In this document: piece after piece, positions 6,355 through 10,840 of the stretch
Layout: every line of letters begins with the position of its first letter
How positions within the stretch are numbered: the first letter of the stretch is position 1
From: an uncultured Limnohabitans sp.
GTDB taxonomy: Bacteria; Pseudomonadota; Gammaproteobacteria; Burkholderiales; Burkholderiaceae_C
Length of the DNA stretch: 10,840 bases
Reading direction: 5' to 3'
Assembly: GCF_937889215.1 (NCBI RefSeq)
Contig: NZ_CALBEX010000177.1
Span: forward strand, 1 to 10,840
Position numbers and translations under genes: made by a program
The notes under the pieces: model-generated
Told to the model about the DNA's origin: nothing
The model's database searches: none
What the model saw: only the letters and a program-made list of their open reading frames with translations

Positions 6355-9300
6355 ATGGTTGGCCCAGGGAAGTCCACAAGGAACGCGCAGCGCGAATGTT
6401 GCGTTCTTTGACGTGCCCATAGCCTCTGATGTTTTCAGGGACTTGGGCCACTTTCACCGCATGCGCATGGGTTTGTTCTGACAGTTGCACCAAGCAGTTG
6501 TCGATGTGTTCCATGTATTCACGGATCAGAGCGCGTTCGGTCTGGCGCTCTTCGGTTTTGCCAAAGTAGTCCAGCTTGGTGCCGCGCAGACCTTTGAGTT
6601 TGGCAAGTATCTTGAAGCCTGTGAGCATGACAGGGCCAAACTTTTTCTTGACCAATTCACCTTGGCTGTTGCGCTTGGACCAAAGCGGTGGAGCCAAGTG
6701 GTAGTGAATCTTGAAGTCGCCTTCAAAACTGTTTTGGATGCGTTCTATGAAACCTGTTTGGGTGTGCAAACGGGCCACTTCGTATTCGTCTTTGTAGGCC
6801 ATCAGACGGTAGAGCTGACGCGCCACCGTATCGCTCAACAGCGTTTTACCCAAAGGTGCTTCGGTGGCTTGTACGCGGGCCACAATGCCTTGGTAAAGCT
6901 GTGCATACGCCTTGTCTTGGTAATCGGTCAATCGGGCCATGCGGTCGGCGACAAGGTCTTCCAAAGACTCTCGCTTTTTAAATTGGATCAATTGCACGGG
7001 CCGCATGGTTTGCATGAGTGCGTCAAGTTGGTGCGCTGCGTGGCGGCCCCATTCGAAAGCGGCCAAGTTGTTTTTGACCTGCACATCGTTGAGCTCAATC
7101 GCCCGCACCAAAGATTCGCGACGCAAGGGCACCCAGCCTTTTTGCCAGGCGTAACCGAGCAGCATGGGGTTCACATAAATCGTGTCGCCCATGAGCTGCT
7201 TGGCAAGAGCATCTGCATCAAAAGCGCCAACGCCTGACGCACCAACTTGGGTGGCGATTTCGGCCACGCATTGTTCGGCTGGGTTCTGCCAATTGCCATT
7301 TTTTACAAAAGCTGCGGTGGGGGTGCTGTTGCTGTTCAAGGCCACATGGGTGCGACCGGCGCGCATGCGCAAAGTGGTTTCTTTGGAGGCACTGACAATG
7401 GGATCGCAACCGATGATCAGGTCGGCAGCGGCCATGCTCACACGGGTGGTTCGGATTTCGTCTTGGGTGTTGGCTACCAAAATGTGGCTCCAGGTCGCCC
7501 CCCCTTTTTGGGCAAGTCCTGCCGAGTCTTGTGTGACGATGCCTTTGCCTTCCATGTGCGCTGCCATGCCGAGCAGCTGGCCAATGGTGATGACGCCTGT
7601 ACCGCCCACACCCGCCACCACCATGCCCCAAGGTTGGCCGATGACGGGCAGCTCAGGCTCGGGCAGTGCACCCAGCTTAGCTGGGTTTGGCGTGGCGCTG
7701 GTGGATGTGGCTTTCTTTTTGAAAGTACCGCCTTCTACCGTGACAAAGCTGGGGCAAAAACCTTTGAGGCAGCTGGTGTCTTTGTTGCAAGTGCTTTGGT
7801 TGATGGTGCGTTTGCGGCCCAAAGGGGTTTCAAGCGGCTCGACCGACAAGCAGTTGGATTGCACGCTGCAATCGCCGCAGCCTTCGCAGACTTCTTCGTT
7901 GATCATCACGCGCACGGCAGGGTCGACCATGGTGCCGCGTTTGCGGCGGCGGCGCTTTTCGGTGGCGCAGGTCTGGTCATAAATGATGACGGTGGTGCCT
8001 TTGATCTCCCGCATCTCGCGTTGAATGCGGTCAAGCTCGTCGCGGTGGTAGACACGCACGCCTTCGGCCAGAGCGACGCCTTCGTATTTTTCGGGCTCGT
8101 CGGTCACGACCACGGTGCGTTGAGCTCCTTCACCCTTCATGCTCATGGCGATCTGCACCACGCTGTGGCCCTCAGACCGTTCGCCGATGGCTTGGCCACC
8201 CGTCATGGCGACGGCGTCGTTGTACAAAATTTTGTAGGTGATGTTCACACCTGACGCCACACTTTGGCGCACGGCCAAGATGCCGCTGTGGAAATAGGTG
8301 CCATCTCCGATGTTGGCAAAAATGTGTTGGTCGGTGCTGAAGGGTTGCTGGCCGCTCCATGGCACCCCTTCGCCGCCCATCTGGGTAAAGCCCACGGTGC
8401 TGCGGTCCATCCAGATGCTCATGAAGTGACAGCCAATGCCGGCCATGGCGCGAGAGCCTTCAGGCACCTTGGTGGAGGTGTTGTGCGGACAGCCCGAGCA
8501 AAACCAGGGTGTGCGTTCAGCAGCTGCACCCAAGGTCAGGGTTTGCAATGACTTTTCTTTGGCGTCCAGAATGGCCAGGTGCGCGTCGATGCGGGCGGTT
8601 GTGTCGGCATCCACGCCCAGCTTTTTCAGGCGTTTGGCAATGGCCCGTGCAATCAATGCGGGTGTCAGGTCGGCGTTGGCCCGCAGCAAGGTGCGTCCTG
8701 TCGGATTGGACGTTGACCATTCGCCGCCCGAGGTGTCGCCATCGGCCTCGTCGAACTTGCCCACGATGGTGGGGCGCACATCGTCGCGCCAGTTGTAAAG
8801 CTCTTCCTTGAGTTGGTATTCGATGACTTGGCGTTTTTCTTCGACCACCAAAATCTCGCGCAGCCCGGTGGCGAACTCGCGGGTGGTTTGTGCTTCGAGG
8901 GGCCAAACCACACCCACTTTGTGGACCCGTATGCCCAAGCGTTGGCAGGTGGCGTCGTCCAGACCCAGATCAAGCAGGGCTTGGCGTGTGTCGTTGTAGG
9001 CCTTGCCACTGGCGATTAGGCCGAACCGATCGTTGGGGCCTTGGATGACGTTGTGGTTGAGCTTGTTGGCGCGGATGTAGGCCAGAGCCGCGTACCACTT
9101 GTAATCGAATAAACGCGCTTCTTGCTCCAGCGCGGTGTCTGGCCAGCGGATGTGCACACCGCCGGGCGGCATGACGAACTCGGGCAAGACAATTTGCACG
9201 CGCTCGGGGTCGATGTGGGCGGTGGCACTTGACTCAACGATCTCCTGAATCGTCTTCATGCCTGACCAGATGCCGGCAAAACGGCTCAGCGCTAAGGCGT

Positions 9301-9889
9301 GCAGGCCTTGGTCCAAGATGTCTTGCACACTCGCCGGGAAAAACACCGGCAGGCCACAGGCCTTAAAAATGTGGTCGCTCTGGTGCGCGGCGGTGGAGCT
9401 TTTGGCTACATGGTCATCGCCTGCCACCGCCAGCACGCCGCCCCAAGGTGTGGTGCCCGCCATGTTGGCGTGTTTGAAAACGTCAGAGCATCGGTCCACG
9501 CCGGGGCCTTTGCCGTACCAGATGCCGAATACGCCGTCGAACTTGTTGGTGCCCGGTGGCGCAAAGCCCAGTTGTTGCGTACCCCACAAGGCGGTGGCGG
9601 CCAACTCTTCGTTCACGCCGGGTTGGAACACGATGTGCTGGGCTTTGAGGTGGTCCTTGGCCTTCCACAGCGACTGGTCGTAACTGCCCAAGGGCGAGCC
9701 CCGGTAACCGCTGATGAAACCGGCGGTGTTTTTGCCTTGCAGGGCGTCGCGTTGGCGCTGCAGCATGGGCAGTTTGACCAAGGCCTGCACGCCGCTCATG
9801 AAGGCACGGCCCACATCGAGGCTGTATTTATCGTCCAGCGTCACGGTTTCCAGAGCCTGGCGAATCGATTCGGGCAAGGGGGCGTTCAT
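6353..9889 (-). CDS. Indolepyruvate:ferredoxin oxidoreductase, single-chain fused form
   Basis: A 1178-residue cytoplasmic enzyme of the 2-oxoacid:ferredoxin oxidoreductase superfamily. Members of this fused type convert indolepyruvate and similar aromatic 2-oxoacids plus CoA into the acyl-CoA, CO2 and reduced ferredoxin, in breakdown of aromatic amino acids. The pyrimidine-binding IorA-like part is at about 1-370 (GYRGSPLGSYD at 61-71). The thiamine-diphosphate domain at about 455-640 has CSGCPHN at 464-470, GDG at 528-530 and the matching YND at 556-558. An iron-sulfur segment has C668, C671, C674 and C680, and then C701, C707 and C712. The IorB-like gamma domain begins at GVGGTGV (760-766), followed by a family-specific C-terminal extension. 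The start ATG at 9889 has AGGA about 9 nt upstream. It is divergent from an Lrp-type regulator, its likely controller. No ferredoxin gene is adjacent. The exact substrate (indole-, phenyl- or hydroxyphenylpyruvate) cannot be told from sequence. Confidence 0.92.
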   Translation of the reverse strand: MNAPLPESIRQALETVTLDDKYSLDVGRAFMSGVQALVKLPMLQRQRDALQGKNTAGFISGYRGSPLGSYDQSLWKAKDHLKAQHIVFQPGVNEELAATALWGTQQLGFAPPGTNKFDGVFGIWYGKGPGVDRCSDVFKHANMAGTTPWGGVLAVAGDDHVAKSSTAAHQSDHIFKACGLPVFFPASVQDILDQGLHALALSRFAGIWSGMKTIQEIVESSATAHIDPERVQIVLPEFVMPPGGVHIRWPDTALEQEARLFDYKWYAALAYIRANKLNHNVIQGPNDRFGLIASGKAYNDTRQALLDLGLDDATCQRLGIRVHKVGVVWPLEAQTTREFATGLREILVVEEKRQVIEYQLKEELYNWRDDVRPTIVGKFDEADGDTSGGEWSTSNPTGRTLLRANADLTPALIARAIAKRLKKLGVDADTTARIDAHLAILDAKEKSLQTLTLGAAAERTPWFCSGCPHNTSTKVPEGSRAMAGIGCHFMSIWMDRSTVGFTQMGGEGVPWSGQQPFSTDQHIFANIGDGTYFHSGILAVRQSVASGVNITYKILYNDAVAMTGGQAIGERSEGHSVVQIAMSMKGEGAQRTVVVTDEPEKYEGVALAEGVRVYHRDELDRIQREMREIKGTTVIIYDQTCATEKRRRRKRGTMVDPAVRVMINEEVCEGCGDCSVQSNCLSVEPLETPLGRKRTINQSTCNKDTSCLKGFCPSFVTVEGGTFKKKATSTSATPNPAKLGALPEPELPVIGQPWGMVVAGVGGTGVITIGQLLGMAAHMEGKGIVTQDSAGLAQKGGATWSHILVANTQDEIRTTRVSMAAADLIIGCDPIVSASKETTLRMRAGRTHVALNSNSTPTAAFVKNGNWQNPAEQCVAEIATQVGASGVGAFDADALAKQLMGDTIYVNPMLLGYAWQKGWVPLRRESLVRAIELNDVQVKNNLAAFEWGRHAAHQLDALMQTMRPVQLIQFKKRESLEDLVADRMARLTDYQDKAYAQLYQGIVARVQATEAPLGKTLLSDTVARQLYRLMAYKDEYEVARLHTQTGFIERIQNSFEGDFKIHYHLAPPLWSKRNSQGELVKKKFGPVMLTGFKILAKLKGLRGTKLDYFGKTEERQTERALIREYMEHIDNCLVQLSEQTHAHAVKVAQVPENIRGYGHVKERNIRAARSLWTSLGQP

Positions 9890-10008
9890 GGTCTGTCCTG
9901 CGTCTTAAATGGAATGCACAGTGTAGGACGCCCCTGCGGACATGTGCTTGCTTTCGGCGACAGGATTTGCCCTATGATTTGAAAGAATCTTGCTCAAAGA
10001 GGCTTATT
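9890..10008. promoter_or_regulatory. Divergent promoter region between the oxidoreductase and Lrp genes
   Basis: A 119-bp gap. Toward the Lrp gene there is a good -10 (TATGAT, 9973-9978) with TTGCTT at 9948-9953 as a -35, although the 19-bp spacer is long. Transcription would start near 9985. A dyad TTTGA (9978-9982) N11 TCAAA (9994-9998) overlaps this start and is a possible Lrp-type operator. Toward the oxidoreductase gene, TACACT on the minus strand is a weak -10 candidate, with no clear -35. Confidence 0.45.
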
Positions 10009-10476
10009 TTGGAAACACTGGACAAATTTGACTGGGCGATATTGAACGAACTGCAAAAGAATGGCCGCCTGACCAATGCCGAATTGGCGCAGCGGGTGGG
10101 TTTATCGGCCGCGCCGTGCTGGCGGCGGGTTCGGGCGCTCGAAGAGTCTGGCGTCATCAAAGGCTACCGCGCCGAAATCGATCGCCAAAAGGTGGGGCTG
10201 GATGTGCTGGCCTTTGTGCGGCTGGATGCCGAGCGCAACCGGGGCGACATCACGCGTCAATTGGAAGAAGCGATTCAGAAAATTCCCGAAGTGGTGTCTT
10301 GCCACTACATCAGCGGGACCGGCACCTTTGAGCTGCAGGTGGTCAGCAAGGACCTGAACACCTTCAGCCAGTTTGCGCGGGATGTGTTGCTCAATCTTCC
10401 CAATGTCAAGGACCTGCACACCAGCTTTTCTCTGGGCGAGGTCAAGGCCGCAGGGGCCTTGCCTTTGAGGACCTGA
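10009..10476 (+). CDS. Lrp/AsnC family transcriptional regulator
   Basis: A 155-residue DNA-binding protein. The N-terminal winged helix-turn-helix covers about residues 5-55 (DKFDWAILNELQKNGRLTNAELAQRVGLS and on, recognition helix near AAPCWRRVRALE). The RAM ligand-sensing and oligomerisation domain covers about 64-145 (VLAFVRLDAE, then GTGTFELQVV at 103-112). Such proteins usually sense an amino acid and control genes for its use. I chose the TTG at 10009 because AAAGAGG (9996-10002) is 6 nt upstream, the resulting METLDKFDWAIL matches the usual family N-terminus, and the likely -10 element at 9973-9978 lies downstream of the alternative TTG at 9967. It is divergent from the indolepyruvate oxidoreductase gene and convergent with glutamate dehydrogenase, which points to control of amino-acid breakdown. 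Confidence 0.9.
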   Translation: METLDKFDWAILNELQKNGRLTNAELAQRVGLSAAPCWRRVRALEESGVIKGYRAEIDRQKVGLDVLAFVRLDAERNRGDITRQLEEAIQKIPEVVSCHYISGTGTFELQVVSKDLNTFSQFARDVLLNLPNVKDLHTSFSLGEVKAAGALPLRT

Positions 10477-10535
10477 GGTAGCGGGGTGCTCAGCACTGCC
10501 CGTGCGAGCCCGGGCCTGTGAACAGACGCTGCTTG

Positions 10536-10840
10536 TCAGGGGTACAAACCCCGCAACTCACGCGCCTGCAGAATCCGAGAGCAGGCCACGATGAAGGTGG
10601 CGGTGCGCAAACTCACCCGGTGTTCGTCGGCCACTTGCCAGATGGCGGCAAAGGCTTCGCGCATGATGTGCACCAGGCGGGCATTGATTTCGTCTTCACT
10701 CCAGAAAAAACTGGAGAAATCCTGCACCCATTCGAAGTAGCTGACGGTGACGCCACCGGCGTTGGCGATCACATCGGGCACCACCAGAATGCCCCGTTCA
10801 TGCAGGATGTCGTCGGCTTCGGGCGTGGTCGGCCCGTTGG
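10536..10840 (-). CDS. gdhA: Glutamate dehydrogenase (Glu/Leu/Phe/Val dehydrogenase family), C-terminal part
   Basis: The last 100 residues of a larger gene that continues past the window edge. The visible part begins [17 protein letters not shown] and continues [21 protein letters not shown], the highly conserved end of the NAD(P)-binding domain of hexameric glutamate dehydrogenases. The C-terminal helices follow ([10 protein letters not shown], then [22 protein letters not shown]). The enzyme interconverts glutamate with 2-oxoglutarate and ammonia. The N-terminal substrate domain and catalytic lysine are outside the window, so a leucine or phenylalanine dehydrogenase of the same family cannot be fully excluded, although the SYFEWVQ sequence favours glutamate. 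The stop TGA is at 10536-10538. The gene is convergent with the Lrp-type gene across a 59-bp gap where no clear terminator is seen. Confidence 0.88.
   Translation of the reverse strand, partial: NGPTTPEADDILHERGILVVPDVIANAGGVTVSYFEWVQDFSSFFWSEDEINARLVHIMREAFAAIWQVADEHRVSLRTATFIVACSRILQARELRGLYP

Noticed and set aside
7182..8254. Long open frames on the plus strand opposite the oxidoreductase gene
   Set aside because: Antisense to conserved coding sequence (Fe-S cysteines and gamma domain), with no family resemblance.
9967..10008. Upstream TTG start for the Lrp-type gene at 9967
   Set aside because: It lies before the best -10 element and has no ribosome site, and the extra residues do not fit the family N-terminus. 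The TTG at 10009 has AAAGAGG at ideal spacing.
10477..10535. Possible terminator between the Lrp gene and glutamate dehydrogenase
   Set aside because: GC-rich palindromes such as GCCCGGGC are present but there is no stable stem with a reasonable loop and T-run on either strand.

Overview
The window looks like a piece of chromosome from a betaproteobacterium of the order Burkholderiales, probably a Comamonadaceae-like genus such as the Limnohabitans/Rhodoferax group. The reasons are an intact minC-minD-minE operon, a small DUF2788 membrane protein, a DUF2189 membrane protein, a single-chain indolepyruvate:ferredoxin oxidoreductase and an Lrp/AsnC regulator, all with moderately high GC. The genus is an inference from protein style, because no database search was possible. 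No tRNA, rRNA, insertion sequence, phage gene or CRISPR array was seen. Almost all of the window is covered by ordinary-looking genes; the most interesting content is in the intergenic DNA.

Layout: (1) Positions 1-2957 hold a copper-handling block. A P1B-1-type Cu(I) ATPase (copA, minus strand, C-terminus cut off by the window edge) is divergent from a plus-strand run of a CopZ-like chaperone, a DUF2892 membrane protein and a secreted Met/His-rich Spy/CpxP-like protein. A clear hairpin closes this run. (2) Positions 2961-4091 hold two membrane proteins, DUF2189 and DUF2788, with overlapping stop and start codons. They are preceded by an FNR/Anr-like box. (3) Positions 4092-4377 are a non-coding, AT-rich segment with three perfect 9-bp DnaA boxes. 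Two of them form the arms of a long inverted repeat. (4) Positions 4378-6354 hold minC, minD and minE, which place the division septum, followed by a strong intrinsic terminator. (5) Positions 6353-9889 hold a 1178-residue fused indolepyruvate ferredoxin oxidoreductase on the minus strand, convergent with minE. It is divergent from an Lrp-family regulator at 10009-10476. (6) Positions 10536-10840 hold the C-terminal end of a glutamate dehydrogenase on the minus strand.

How the parts may work together: CopA, CopZ and the secreted protein would export, carry and buffer copper in the envelope. The Lrp-type protein is the obvious candidate regulator of the aromatic 2-oxoacid oxidoreductase, with glutamate dehydrogenase recycling amino-acid nitrogen next door. 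The DnaA-box cluster directly upstream of minCDE suggests either a DnaA-dependent link between replication initiation and division-site selection, or an origin or titration site. This is the observation most worth following up. I did not find a clearly new multi-gene system.
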